This document shows positions 28,122 to 42,300 of a DNA stretch of 64,000 bases, one piece after another. The position numbers and the translations under genes were made by a program. The notes beneath the pieces were generated by a model. That model was not told where the DNA came from, did no database searches, and saw nothing but the letters and a program-made list of their open reading frames with translations. Every line of letters starts with the position of its first letter. Positions within the stretch are counted from its first letter, which is position 1. Origin of the DNA: Phalacrocorax aristotelis (lineage: Eukaryota > Chordata > Aves > Suliformes > Phalacrocoracidae); NCBI RefSeq assembly GCF_949628215.1, contig NC_134276.1, forward strand, positions 63,470,733-63,534,732, given 5' to 3'.

Positions 28122-28208
28122 CCCAACACTGTCGGGATGTGTCATGCTTATAGCTGGATCTGTATCTGCTGCCATTGGTCTGGCTTGGTCCTCTTCTTGG
28201 TTTCTTTG
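28122..28208 (-). other. Candidate 87-nt cassette exon in the NALF1 intron (speculative)
   Basis: On the minus strand an acceptor-like CTCTTTCTGTAG precedes 28208, and a donor-like GTGAGA follows 28122. The enclosed 87 nt are phase 1 at both ends, as required between the two NALF1 exons, and open in that frame. They would insert 29 residues, including KKPRRGPSQTNGS and SRQCW, between FICT and GLYENY. The known NALF1 protein has no such insert, and the join lies in a disulfide-rich domain, so a chance arrangement is quite possible in 11 kb of intron. Confidence 0.2.
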
Positions 28209-31200
28209 CTACAGAAAGAGCTATGGAGCCATAGTATTCCACATCTTTCAGTCACCATCAAAGGAGGCCGTTCTAGTTGATATATTTATTGTCGTTGTCG
28301 GATAAGTATTTTGGAAAGCCACAGAAATAAAACAGATCTTTTGGTATGTTAAGTTTTTTCCTCATTTTCTTTCTGTATAACTCTAAACTGTGATCCTTTT
28401 CAAGATAGATTTCTGATTATTTTGAGGGGCATAACAAGCTTCTTGTGCTTGAAGAAAAGACCATGAACTAGAAGAAGAAACCAGGTAAGTGCATGTAGCA
28501 TACCAGAAGTTTCAAATGCTCCATTTTATTGTGAAGCAATAAGTAAATAATGAAGTAAATAGTGTCTGTCAAGAGTGATCCATCCAGCACTGACATCATT
28601 GTACCAATGAATGCCAACACTCTGCATGACATTTCTCTTTCTGAGGAATTATTGCTGAGATTTCAATATTAACTTTTTCCAACTACAGAAGGCAAGAGAA
28701 CACATTAGCTGTTATATGACTAGATTCACCGCTTGCTTACATCTGATCTGGAAGCCAGCTTTCTTCAATCTTATCCAGATGGTCCTCTCAATTTCTAAAT
28801 TGCTGTGTCTGTGACACATTATGGTGCTTCTGTTTAGACATGTATTTTATATCGATGATGTTATAAAAAGTAATAAAATGAAAGGTAGAAGAAGGCTTAA
28901 AGATAAATAAACTATTCTTTAGTCAAACTGATTATTCTTAAACTGGTGAATATAGCTATTCAGCTCTTTTGAAAAGGCTAATTTCCATCTCATACTCCAT
29001 TCCAATTGCTGGATGAGATCTGGGTTGCTGCGTTTTAATTTTGTTTTATCACTATATGTTGGTGACTATTTCAGAGGGTTGGCTCTGGAATATTTCCCTG
29101 TGTGTATGCATCCACATTCGAGAAAAAAATAATCATGTTTCTTCACCATGCATGAAATTTTTTTTTTTTTTTTTGCCTAAAGTGCATACAGGACCAATTT
29201 CCTCCTGCCAGAGTAAATCAGTTTTATCCCTGCAAAACTTACTGAGCTGCTGCAAGTCAGAAAAATAAGCAAACAGGTGACTCTCAAGGCTATACAATGA
29301 AGCTTTTTAGCTCTGCTATGCTGAGATACAAGATAAGGGTGAGATAACTTACTTCTAGCAAGCATTTGATTTTCCCCACCCCCCTCTACTTTTGCTTCTG
29401 TTATATACAATTTTTGATCAAAAGGATTTACTACTTAGATATGATAGGAAAGGAAAGGGTCATACATATCTAAGTGCTGTGTTGCCATAGAAATTCCAGA
29501 GATATCAATAGCTTAATTGCCTGGGTCGTTTTTATAGGAGAAAAACATTTGCAGTTAATAAACCTGTTATAATATGGGACCTCATTCATGGGAAAGCCCC
29601 AATATTCAAGGCTAAAAGAACACTGGACTCAAAAAGATGAGCTATTTAGTTGACAGATTCTGTTGCGAAACCATGTCACATTTTCCTTGTAAGCAGATCC
29701 ATAGCTAGCAAGAATTTAAACCATGCTTGTCAAACATAAATGGGATTTGTCCTGCTGTCTGTGTTAGCTTAATATTTTGATATTTTATGAGTTACTAAGA
29801 GGTGCAAACAGGTTGCAAATGGCACATTATTATGAGTTATTTTTAGAGTAAAATTTTGGATCAAATATATATATTTTTTTGGAGTTTGCCAAGAACAACA
29901 TAAAGTGGATTAAATTCGGGGATTTTCGCTTCTTGAATTGTTCTACAAAGAAAAGATAGGTTGCAATGCATTCTATATATCATATTTTCTCAAGGAAATT
30001 GCTTTTCAAATTGCACTGAAATCAGGGCACCTGTTTTGAAACAGTCTATAGCTAAACCTGCTGTTGAAACCCAGACACACATCTGCCCCTTGAGAAAAAG
30101 TTGCAGTTAAAAGAATTGTTCCAAATACCTTTGTTGAGCTTTGTTAGTCAACAAACCCTTTCTACAATTTGGTGAGAATTCTCTGCAACCATTCTCACTA
30201 TGTCCTTAGAAACATTAGTGTGTGTGCTATGAAGCATGACTGACAGTTTTCTTTCTGGTGATTACTTTTCATTACTCTAAAAGAGGAGGAGTTTCTGGGG
30301 AAGTGCTACTGTGCATGGATCACATAAGCATATGCTAGTGATATTTGCCAGCAATTGATATGTGGGAGAATATTCACACCACATGTTCCAAGTAACTGAT
30401 ATGTTAATTGGAACACATGAAATTAGGGCCCTAAATTAATATGACCCAAATGGAAAAATATAAGTGATTCAAAGCACCTGAATCACCTGTCCTCTCACCT
30501 CTTCTTTCCTCTTACTTTCTCCTTCTACACTGAAAACTATCAGAAGTCTGTTTAGCACAGGAGTAGACAAATTTGATTCTCCTCTTGGTGGCAGTAGACT
30601 CGTTCTGATGACACCGCTCTTAGGAAATACCAGAGGTATTTCCTAATATGCTAGTTTTGGAAGAAGCTAATGCAACACATCTCTGCCTTATTGCTGCTTA
30701 CCACATTCACTTCCTTGCCCTCACAGAGGACCTCAAGTGCTCCATTAAATTCCATAACATCTATCATACAAGTAAAGAGTGTGAGCATGTGGCTGGGATT
30801 TCCTGCTTGGTATTTGCTGCTGGGCAATGGCCCTGTTATGCCAAAAGGCACAGAGATACCATAACTCTTGGTGAATACAAAGAAAGCCCTTAGCACACAG
30901 GTAGTTCTGCATTCTATAAGTGGTCCAGACTCGGTACATGGATAGCAGTTTTGTGACTGTTCTCCTAGCAGCCAGAATAGGCTGTGTCTGTATTAACAAG
31001 TAGTTTTGGGCGAAAGGAGGAGATCTGTATAATGAAACAGCTGGTGCTGAGTATCTCATGTCAAGCCTGAAAGCATTTGAGAGGTTTTTACCTCACCCTG
31101 GCTCTAGTCTGATTCTATTGAAAAAATGAGCATTAGTGTTTGGGACATGCTAGGTATGGTCCTGTAGCACATCTCCTAGTTTAGTTTAATTCAGAGGAAC

Positions 31201-32772
31201 CCAGTTTGTATCCTCCAAGAACTCTCCCCAGCACAATTCAAATAGCAAGGAGTTATGAACAGGAGATTTGCTTCAAAAGCACACTCCTGAACTAGATTGC
31301 AACAGCAGCATTGCTATTGATGGCCTATCCTGGCTGCTGAGGGAAGGGCCATGTGTGTGGAGGAGAGCTAGTGTGTTAGCCCCTTTCTTTGGGCACCTCT
31401 GCTGCTTATTTGGTGGAAACGGATCTCATGTTTTCTGGGTTGAGCAAACTGGAAGCCTGAATGGATAGTTTTAGATGTGAAGAAAACATTTATGACCTCT
31501 GCATCCTCTCTCTGCCTCCACTGGGAGATAGCAGCAAGCCAGCCAGAAGCAGTTCATGGGCTGGACCAGTCCCCACTCTGGCTTCTGGACCACATTACTT
31601 TGGAAGGCATGGGAAAAGCAGGAGCTGTGAAGTATTATCAATCTCTCCCCAGTGCTCTGTACATCTGTCAGCTCTCTTTTCACATTCAAAGAGCACGTGT
31701 GAAAGAAATCTTCCACATCTTCCATTCGCACTGGGGAAAAAAAATGAAAAGATGACTACATTTATAAAAGAAGAGTCCCACTGGTGTGCACACTGTTTTC
31801 ATGGGAGTCACAATTAAAAATATTGACCCGGAACTTTGCATGGGACTAATTCATTGTAATCTGCCATGTGTGTGCATGTATGTCTAAGCACTATTATTAT
31901 CTCCCTTAAATAAGATTCTGTTTTGCATGGGTAATTCTAGACATCTGAACTACAGAAAGAAACATTAGATGAAACCACTGGAAACTTCAATCATATGGAT
32001 ATAAACTCCGATGGCCTAAACTGAAAGCAACTATTCAATTTTAATGAATATGAAAGACAGTATGTTCCAGAACAATGCCTGATGGAAAGACTAACTTCTT
32101 TCCTTCTATTTCCTAGAAGAAAGGGTGGAGAGGGAAATACAAACTTCTTTCTAGCTAACCACATGTTTCCATAATCAGAACCACACTATGACTGTGATTG
32201 ATTTGATTAATCTCCCAAATCCTTTCTTTTGCACTGCAGTTGTCCCATATCCTCACATGCATTTCTATAAAAGACAAATTCCAGTGATACACAACCAGGG
32301 TAGCAACCCCTTTCCTTTTTCGACTATCTGCCTTCATTGGTGGCAATCAAGTAAGATATTCTTAGGCTAGAATACTTATTCCTTACACCAGTTCTTCGGG
32401 AATTTCCAATAAGTCATTATTAATACATACTATAAACTATTTTTTGTTTTTAATTTGATGGTGTCGAAGGACTGGAAGAGAGCTAGTACACCACCAACCT
32501 GTGTGATTCTTAGCCACAATTATGGCTCCAGCCTGCCCCCTATAATGACTCTACATATAGCCATATTTACTTTTTTAAAGCCTTTTAAAAATATTTATTT
32601 AGGAAATATAAGATAACAATGACTGCAAAATTTCTTGGGGGAAAAATATCTAGTCCTGTGTTGTTTTTTTCATCACACTGACCTCCCAAAGGAGGATAAA
32701 ACTTTTGTCATTATTTCTTTTTACAGCTTCCACTACATTTGTCTTTTACAGCCACCAACCTCGAGAAAATCC

Positions 32773-33119
32773 TGCCTCGAAAGAAAAACAAGAGTACGCG
32801 GGTCCCCTGCCTGCCGGTGCTGCCGTGGCCTGCTTCCCGCAGGTGTCTCCGTGTCCCCGCTCACTGCTGCGGCAGGACCGCGGTGGCGGCGAGGGGAGGT
32901 GGCAGATCACTACCACCACGGCAGCTTGCAGGCCTGCCAGCGACACGATGCACCCCAGCCTCTTATCTAGCTGTGACTGGAAAATGGCACGTAATGTATA
33001 TATGCACATCCTGCGCTCTGTGCTGTAGTCAACAGCAAATAAAACCAGCTACCACCAGTACGCCTTTTCCTGTTACTTGCCTGCCTGCCACGGTGTATTG
33101 AAATGTTTTATAGAAATCA
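32773..33119 (+). other. CpG-dense GC-rich island, possibly a degenerate solo LTR
   Basis: From about 32760 to 32990 the sequence turns abruptly GC-rich with roughly 20 CpG dinucleotides in about 230 bp, in DNA that is otherwise AT-rich and CpG-poor. It is followed by a TATA-like run (32997-33003) and AATAAA (33038-33043), the spacing seen around the U3/R region of many LTRs. If bounded as given, the block starts TG, ends CA and is flanked by ATCC at 32769-32772 and 33120-33123, a possible 4-bp target duplication. The short duplication could be chance. Alternatives are a CpG-island promoter or an unannotated exon. ORFs on both strands across it resemble no protein I know. Confidence 0.4.
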
Positions 33120-33960
33120 ATCCTCTGTCTTTCCATTAATTTACTTGTTCTTAGAGGATATAGTCTGCTACCATGGAGAGGAGGAAGGAAAGCCCTTATT
33201 AGAAAAATATTGTTTCTAAAACATTATTAAAGAAAATCAGAATCCACAAATTCTGACATTTCTCAGAGATAAATCATCCTATAAACAGAGGGACTCCTTT
33301 TTTTCTCCAGACAATATTTTGTAATTTACAGTGTTCCTTAGCTAGCCAGCTAGTCTTGCGTTAGTTTCATGGGGGAAAAATATTATACCAACACAACCCA
33401 ATTCAGTTCCTGCTGGATTTGTCTGAAAATGGAAGTCAAAATTTCGAAAAAGGACCTGTAGCATTTTTCTCCATGGGATAGCATCAGAGTCAGGAGAAGC
33501 AGAGATATTCAGGCTTAATTTAAATGATCGACTGGCTGTAGCAGAATGCCATTCATGTGGAATCCCTGAATGTAAAGTTTGCTCCTGCTGTGTTTCCTGT
33601 AGCAGAGCTCAATGGTGTCCAGCTTCACAGTGAACTTAGGCCGAATGGAGACACCAGACAACCAGCTATAACACCTAGATATCAAATAGAAATACCTTTA
33701 CCTAACTCTTAGTTTTTGCCAATGAATTTCACCCACACCAGGAAGAACACGATCAGTAACTAGATATTCAAGACGTCTACGAGACAGCGGCTCACAGAAA
33801 ATGCAGCAGGAGAAGAGGTCCTTCAAGACATGGGTGACATGCTTTCAGTTGCTCTTCTGCAAAAGGACTTCAACTGTCAAGCCACAAGCTATGCTGAGGA
33901 GGAGTATTTTATCTGCTGTTGAACTCACTGTACTTTGCATGAAGTAATTCTGTTTTCTCT

Positions 33961-33996
33961 AAGCTGTAGATTCTCTCTAAGCTGTAGATTCTTCAG
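33961..33996. repeat. 18-bp tandem duplication
   Basis: The unit AAGCTGTAGATTCTCTCT (33961-33978) is followed directly by a second copy that diverges only in its last bases. Confidence 0.85.
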
Positions 33997-34710
33997 CCCC
34001 ATGGCAGATATTAGTCTAATTTCTCATTGGTTAGCGGCAGGAAGTGCTCTTACAGTGAGCTGCTGATTAATAACAGGGTGACAATGGGCATGTATTCCAG
34101 ACAAAGTCTGAAGTGCAGCCATAGACCTCTCTTCGACATCTTCTCTTGCATGCAACTGCCTAGTGTCAGCTTGCTGACTCCTATGGGTCTGTGAATACAA
34201 GCTCTGCTCTGCTGATACTGAGCATCTTGACTTGAGAGGACAAAAAGTTCAATCAAATATTAGTTACTGGACTGCTGGGATGAGATTCCCGCCACCCTGA
34301 TTTTAAGTGTCTGCAGTAAGACCCTGGTGACTAACAGCAGCACAGCAAAGAGTGTGCAGATGCCTACTTATGCGGAATTAAATAGCTCTCAGCTCTACTG
34401 ACTACACCAGATCTCCAGTGAGTCTAGTGACAGCCTAGTCACAGAATTTACCTGTAGATACTCACACTACTAATACCTGCAGTAAAATGAGTTTAATCCT
34501 CCCCTAAATCTGCTTTTCATCCCAAACTCAGAGAAATCCTCCGTCAGTAATCTTTGCAAAGTCATCAATTTTATGTGTTTTGGGAATGAATTTGGACTTG
34601 AGATGTATAGGAAAATGAAGAGGTGGATATGTTATTTCCTAATAGATTTGCTGAAATAATTACTAAGATGGTTTTGTTTATTTGTTCTTTACCACTGTGT
34701 ATGTGTGTAA

Positions 34711-34752
34711 GTGTGCACACGTGTGTATATACATGTGTACACACACACACAT
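34711..34752. repeat. Alternating purine-pyrimidine tract (TG/TA/CA), Z-DNA-prone
   Basis: 42 bp of strict purine-pyrimidine alternation mixing GT, AT and AC steps, with internal palindromes GTGTGCACAC and GTGTACAC. It is preceded by a TG-rich stretch from 34695. It lies in the NALF1 intron about 1.4 kb after the penultimate exon. Confidence 0.85.
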
Positions 34753-35157
34753 CTAAATTGCACACATGTTGTAAATAAAAATATCCTAAGTTTCTCATTT
34801 CAGCTTTTACTGTCCAATCTTAAACTGGAAAATAATGCTCATTTGCTTACTGTGTATGCGTATTGGAAAGCTATTAATATTTATGAAATGCATTAAAGTG
34901 TTAAGCACCATTACCTTATTGATGACTACCAAATTTTGACTCAACTTACATTTAATACTATTGTCTTTTGCATATGGATGGATACTGCTCGATTGTGTGC
35001 AGTAGTCTTAATCTTCAAGAAGAAAACGAGTAAATAGCTTGCTACCAGAACCCGCCCTAAATAATAGAGGATATAAGGTGAAGTGAGCTGCCACAAACAT
35101 TATGCCTGTCTTTGAGATGGTATAGAGCATTTATGGAGTTTTATATTTCACTCTGTT

Positions 35158-35205
35158 TTTAGGTAGCTTACCTTGGGCAACTCATTTAGTATCAAGCTTT
35201 CCAGT
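35158..35205 (+). repeat. Possible MIR-like SINE remnant
   Basis: GTAGCTTACCTTGGGCAACT followed by CATTTAG resembles the conserved MIR core around CTTGGGCAAGT. Only about 30 bp align by eye. Confidence 0.3.
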
Positions 35206-36140
35206 GCAGCCCTAATTTAAGGTGCAGGCTGTCTAATTTCAGATATTTGGACCAGGTTGTCAAATGATCTAAGTGTTGAAATGTCTTTTTTTATTGATTT
35301 ATTGGGAATAAGTTGACTAAATATCTTCAAGATTCTTGGATGATACTCTACGCACCAGATATCTGCAGATAACATTGATATAAGCTGAAATTTTGCATGG
35401 ATGACTCCTAGCCAGTCCTGAAAAAAAGTACCTGAGATAGCTGAGATGTACTAAATGTATTTCTTGCCTACCATGTCCCCTCTGGTTGGATCATTCTGGC
35501 ATAGTGTTTGAAGCAGAATGGAATGTAAAAGGAACCAAATCATTTTATCAATGTGCAGACCTGTATTAGCAATATCTTTTAAAATACTCACAGAATGTAT
35601 CAGGACTCAAAAAGAGACTGGAAGATCAGTTCTTCACAAGTGAACAACTCATCCTTAAAATTCTTCACTAGTGAAAGACCTTTCCTTAGACATGTACCTT
35701 CTAAGCTGCTGCAGAGTCTTGAATGCTATGCCTCAGATTCTTCGTTTATCTGACATAAGAATACAGGTGAACAAAGGTGAATAAACCAAAAACTGGGCTT
35801 GTCTTTCTCTGTTGGTTTTTGTTTTTTTTTTCTGAATATTTCATGACCAGAGCTTCTTTGAGGACTGCATGACATGGAGCAACACAGATCCTCCACCAAA
35901 TTATTAAGCATAAAAGATGACCTGAACAAATTTCTTCTAGTAATTTTGGTTTGTAAAGTTAATGACTGTGGCCAGCTGTAGTGTAAATGCGCATTACTAA
36001 ATCTGGGCTCAAATCCTAGCACACCTGAGAAATCTTTGTGATGAGGAATACCTTCAGGCTCTCAGACCTCATGGAAGAAACATTATTCACACTCTTCTTC
36101 ACATTTAGAATTATGAAAATAAGTGACATTAGCTTTTCTA

Positions 36141-36368
<228 letters not shown>

Positions 36369-39300
36369 TCATTATTAGAAGAACATACTGTACTACCCAC
36401 CTACATTAACACTGCTTCTGAAAGCAAATTTTGAGCAAATATCACCTGACTAAAACATACTCTTAACATTTTACTATCTTCCACTTCAACAATGAAAACT
36501 CCAGCCAAGTCATTTAAAAGCAAGTTAGTGAGGACTAGGCTAATGCTGTTATTTTATCTTTATTTGTAAACAGGTGTGTCTCTTAGATGCGCCTTTTCAT
36601 TAGACACACGAACCAATGCCACACACCCCTGTGTCTGTACCTTATCATATACAAACTGAGATCCTAACCTCCTTTGAAGCTGGTTTGGGAAAAAACATAT
36701 GAATGTAAAGTGCAAGAAAGAGTTTAAAACTGGGCTAAGGCCAGCTCTGTTCTGTATATCATCTAGAGCTAAACCATCAGGTTGCAATAGATGGTGCTGC
36801 TTCCCTTCAAAAAGACCTTACCCAATCCACAGCATTAAAACACACATTAGGGTTCCTGAACGCCGACAGCTGTAGACTAGGGGATAAATCTGCAACAGTG
36901 AGGACCAATGTCTACATCTGGGAGCTAAAAGTAACACATTAAAGATGCTGTCATCTGATGCTGTGTAGCCCATGGCTGCAGGGCCCATGACTATTACAAT
37001 TATTGTTATCATTATTTAAATAGAAAAGCAAAGTAAACATGTTGATTTTAATTTCTTTTACCTATTGTCTTCTGAGCAATGATCTTTGTCGTATGAATTA
37101 AACTAAGCTTTTGGACACAGAAAAGTTTCGCATGTGATCATACAAAACCAGATTCTAAACCAGACTATAAAGGTGATGAAAATCCTGTAGGACCGAGTAC
37201 AGAGAGGTTTGCTTGTTTCCTGTTTTATTTTCTACTTATCTGCTTTGAAGTACATTATTTACTGGCTAGATGCTTGCTATGTAAGTTGTTATATAATGAA
37301 AATTTCCTTTTTGTATTCATTCACAATGTCTGAAAATCTTAGTAACTACCTTTCTTTTATCACAGGCTGAAAAACAATATAGTCAGGTGATTATTTTCCT
37401 TCTTCCTAGACCTGTTTTTAATAAAAAGGAAACTTAGATTAAATTTTTACGCACTGGGAATACAAAAACTGACACCTGAAAAGAGCAGTCTAGCTGAGAG
37501 TTTGGTTTCATCTCATCAGTTGTAATTTTTATTAGTGTCAGTAGCAGCTTAAGTTGTATAATTGATTTCAATGTGTTTGTCCCAGAATCGCAAAACTTTT
37601 ACCTTAGCTTGCAAGCAACAGCGGCAGGTATGGGTAAGGTTGCTAGGTGATAAAATGAAGCCTTTATCACTAATCTATCATTTGTGATTATCTCTTTATA
37701 GTAGCTTTTGTCTACTGCATTCTGTAGAACACAATTTTTTTCATTACAAATTCAATTTTAATTGCTTACAAAGGTTTCTGATCCACAGTAAATGATTAAT
37801 GGGAAGGAAGACTAGGCAATGTGTGTACTTTTTGTTCTTAAATAAACTTCTAAACAGCAAGTGGTTTTCCCAGTGATGACTATATCTCCTACCACATTTT
37901 TAATGCTTCAGTTGCTGTATTGACACTTGCAACAATAAAAGAAATAAAGTAGTTGTTTTTCAATTTTTAGTTAGTCAGTGAGGATAGTCTATTGGTTGGA
38001 GACAGGAACACTGGCTCTGATAAGAGATAAATATTCACAGATGTTCCTTCCTGATCACTAACACTGTAGATCTGTTCAGTATGAATCCACATTTTCTCTT
38101 CATAGAATAGATCTAAGAGTAGTAAGTTGGTTTATGAATCATATTTTAAAATGTATATCAGTTTATAGGGAGTGTATTGAACAGCACACCATACATAGTA
38201 ACAAGAAAATGCAAACCCATATGACTACTTAATCAAGAGAGGAAATAAATGTTTATTCAAGAGCAGAAGTAAATAATGCAATCATAGGCTTCTGTGAACA
38301 TTTTTATGCATCCAGCCTCAGTTTGTACACATCATCTTCCTGCTCTGATTCACAAATCCTCAGCTTTGTGTCAAAATTACATTTGAATTGTTGTCCATAT
38401 TTTTAAAGAATGCATGATTATACCTGTTCCTGAGATCTGTTTCTCAGATAAGTGTCTCCCACTCTGTATCCTTTTTATTGCAGCCCCTTTCAACCCCATC
38501 TGCAGTCTATATCAAGATTTTTAATACGCTGGTCTCATTTTTCTCTGTTTTGGACAGTGAGGCTACATGGAAACTAAGATTTTCAGAGTTCTGTCTGGAT
38601 AGGAACTTAGATCATATCCCACTTTGGGTTAAGATGCTGGTACTTATCAGTCTTCCTACCACCACATTCTGGTTTCTTCAAAAGAAACTTCAGGTTAGTG
38701 GGACAAGATACCTCTGCAGAACACTGTAAGATGTCCAAGAAATAGTAGGTGAAACCCTCAGGTCATCCTGAAAACTAGCCTAAAAGATATGAGATCCTGG
38801 TCTTCAACCCTTCCCACAAAGATCGTTCATTTTTCCAAGCCCTTCTCAGGCCTGGAAACTGGCATGAAAGAGCCTGAGTAGTTGGAGTGAACAACATGGA
38901 AAAGCACCAATTTAAAACTTGACTACTTATAGTGCAGCTGAGGTGGAATTTAAAGTCACATCTGCATGAGAAAAAAAAAAGGGTCAAAGACAGATTTGAG
39001 CACTAGAAAAGGCTCAGCCATAATGCCTAGCTGGTAGCCCACTGCCTTCACAGCTTTGGCTTGTGCTAGCTCATATATTTCCAGACAGTGCCCAGCCATC
39101 CTCTGGGAAAAGGCATATTCCAAGCACCACACCCAGTAAGAGATTTTGATATGGCCATGCTCTCCTTTGAAGGAAAAGGAAAAACTGTAGATGTCTGCAG
39201 AACTGTGCTGGGCCAGCTGATAGACCAGCTACTAGCTGGTAGACCACTCTGACTTAACAGTACAGCTGTGATTTAAGTGCCTGCTTTCTCAGTAAAGACC

Positions 39301-42300
39301 CCTAATAACCTCTCCTACCCTTCTTGGGCTTCTTAGGCTTTCTAGGCACCAAAGGTTTTACACAGAAATCTTCCTCTTTCTGATATTTGTGCATACCACT
39401 CACTGCTCAGCAGCCTTTGCATGAGTCCTGTAGCTGACCCAGCTAAGTAAGTAGTTCCAGAGCAGTCCAAAGTCTTTTCTTTATTTCAATGATAGTGAAA
39501 GGTGGCTCCTTTAGCTTAAGTAGTAGAAGCCCGTGATTTGGAACTGAAATGTATTGAAATTTCTTGAAATTTTCCAAATAGCAAAGCAGATATTATGGCT
39601 TTTGATCAGCCAGTATTCCTTCTTATACCCTGGAAAATATAGGATTTTGTTGGTTGGGAATTCTGCTCTATCTTCTAGCAAATCTCAAACGATGATTTCC
39701 AGAGTTTAAAACACGTACCGTATAGCAAGGTCTGAAAACACGTATTGGCTTGGATTTTGAGTATGGTATGCACTTTAAAAACTGTGCTTTGAGAAGGGGA
39801 TATTTTCTATTTTTTAAAGGACATCAATGGCTAAACACAAAGATTTATAGTCATGATAAACGCGTCTCTTAAAAAATACTGCATATAGAACACTTTAAAG
39901 TATTAGTTATATTCTATAAGTTTTTACTATGTCATTTTCATCATGTCAACTGAAAATGAGTATTTCTTACCTGAATGGAGAAAATATGTTACATTCCATA
40001 TGTTAAGCTTTTCATGTCTTGTAAATGGTGCAATTATTTTTTATCTTACTAAAATACAATATATATATGACTATTCTGAGCACAGTTTTCTTTTCTTTCT
40101 GCTCTTCCTGTAATTATACAGCACTTCTGCCTGGCTTTCCCCCCCCAGCCCCTCATTTCACATCTGTTCTGAATTGCATGATACCAGTTGCTAAGCTGAA
40201 CTGATCCCTAGGTATTGCTGAAAAATAAAGGTAGAACTCCACACTTTCTTTAAAAAAAATGAAGAAAGGATATTTTTTATTAAACTATAAAATATTCCTG
40301 CCATTTTTTTTTCGCATCAATACTACATCCTTGCAACCTAGCAACCCAGCAAACAATACATACTCCTCTCAAGCATTAACAGAATATTCTCTTTCTTTCT
40401 CACATAAACTATGGTATAATGGGACAGAAAAATAGCTCTAATTTCTGGAATATTTCTCTACAGTATAGCTTAACTGCTTCTGTGGGAAGTCTTTAAAGTG
40501 GCTTCAGCAAATTATGGGTCACTGACAAAAAGGTATAGATCTTGTTTGAGGACATTGGTATGATACTATCTTTGTCTTCTTGTGCTGGCATAATCTCCGC
40601 CAAAATACAGCCTTGCTTCTTATGCAGATGCGGTTGTTCCAAATCAAAATAAGTAAAAGAAAACAGAAAAGAAAAAAGCCCACACCTTAAAATCTAGAAT
40701 GATAGCATCTCGTGTAACCAACCTCTTAGCTACTGCCTATCATGCAAAAAAGGTCACATCTAAGCATCAACAGGTTTTGTGTATGTGTGGTCATATGGGA
40801 CAAGGTCAATCTCCTTCATAAAGTCCAGAAAACTGAGCAAAGTGCCTCACTACGAGGCTTCCAAGACCAATCCCTCTTTTCTAAAGTCTAAAGCTTAAAA
40901 AGGCTGTATTACACATGATAGCTGACATGAGTTGTTCTGAACAGGAAGATTTATAAAAAGTAGGAGCCAATGAAAAATGCGTAAATGCACATTTTTATAC
41001 ACTGTTTTCCCGTATCTCCCATATGTTTTCTGTTTTCTATTTCAGGATGGTACGCATTCACTCTGATTCTAAGTGATATTACGACACTGTATTCTAGCTG
41101 CTTCTTTCATTCTGGTCTCTGCACTTATATTGGGTTTTCTTTGAAGACAGATAAGGTGGAATGCAGATGTGAGGAGAAGAGCATGTGCTAAATAGCCAGA
41201 GGCAGGGAAAATCCTCCAGATTTTCCATTAAGTAAAGTTTTCTAGAGCAAGATTCTTGGACCTTCAAAACATACACCATCTCAAGATTCAAGTCAATAAA
41301 ACAAATGTCCTGAATTATATTTCAAGGAAAACAAAGAGGAGCTGTGGTAGTGCCAGACAAGGCTTTCACTTTAATATTTCCTCAGTTAAAGAAAAGAAAT
41401 GCCAAAACTAACTCCCAACATGAACTGAACTAAACTGGGTTATAAGATAGGGAAAGATATATAAATAATGGAGAAAATATAAGAATACACAACTATCAAC
41501 AATTTTGAAGAAACCAGAGGAAATCTAGTGATTTTCACACAAAATCAGTAGACAAAAACATCATTTTTATCAATAAATATCTTGTGAATTTAAGCCAAGC
41601 CACCAAAAACAAACCCAACACTAACATACAACATAGATTTTCGATTTCTTAAATTTATAATTTCTGCTACATATTATAATCTTGTGTATGTGTCACACAC
41701 ATATAATGCAGAAAAATAATTAAAATGGTCTTGTGTTTTCAGCTGGTTTGGGAGACGATGAAAACCTTTGAAAAACCAGTTGCTAGCAGAAATCTGGCAG
41801 ACTGATCTCAAAGAATGGGAAAAAAGCATGTTTTTCTTTTGGTTTTGTTTTTACTCTTTTTTATCAAGGGAAAGAACTTAGCAAAATTGGATTATTGGTG
41901 CACTATGGCAACTACATACATACACTAAATAACTGTATATATCTAAACATTTAATTTTCTTACCATGAACAGAACTTTAGATCCTTTATATTTGAAAGAG
42001 ATCCAGTCCTGGCTATTAGGAAAGACGCTATGTTGGAAAGACTGTGCCACATAAGAATAAGGTCATCTTTCATGTACAGAAGCATAACTACAAAAATCTT
42101 AGAAGGGTTTAGTGGCAATTTTTCTCACCTAAATAAATTAAGCTTGCACTACCTTGTTCCTGTAAGAAAACATTGAAAAATTACACTTTTGAAAAAGTCC
42201 ACTAATCAATACTGGCTTTATACACCTGCATTCATATGCATGTGTTCCTATGCAGAACAATCATCATAAAAATCTTCTTGGCATTTGTAAATGATAAATA

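Noticed and set aside
30648..30896. Nearly coextensive ORFs of about 81 codons on both strands
   Set aside because: Mutual overlap suggests chance stop-poor sequence; neither translation is recognisable.
32635..33101. Four overlapping ORFs of 87-120 codons across the GC-rich island
   Set aside because: High GC removes stops in all frames; no frame resembles a known protein, and an exon at this acceptor-like site would hit a stop in the NALF1 phase.
35961..36020. tRNA- or SINE-like B box (GGCTCAAATCC) upstream of the NALF1 penultimate exon on the plus strand
   Set aside because: No matching A box at the right distance and no cloverleaf; a MIR origin is possible but too weak to annotate.
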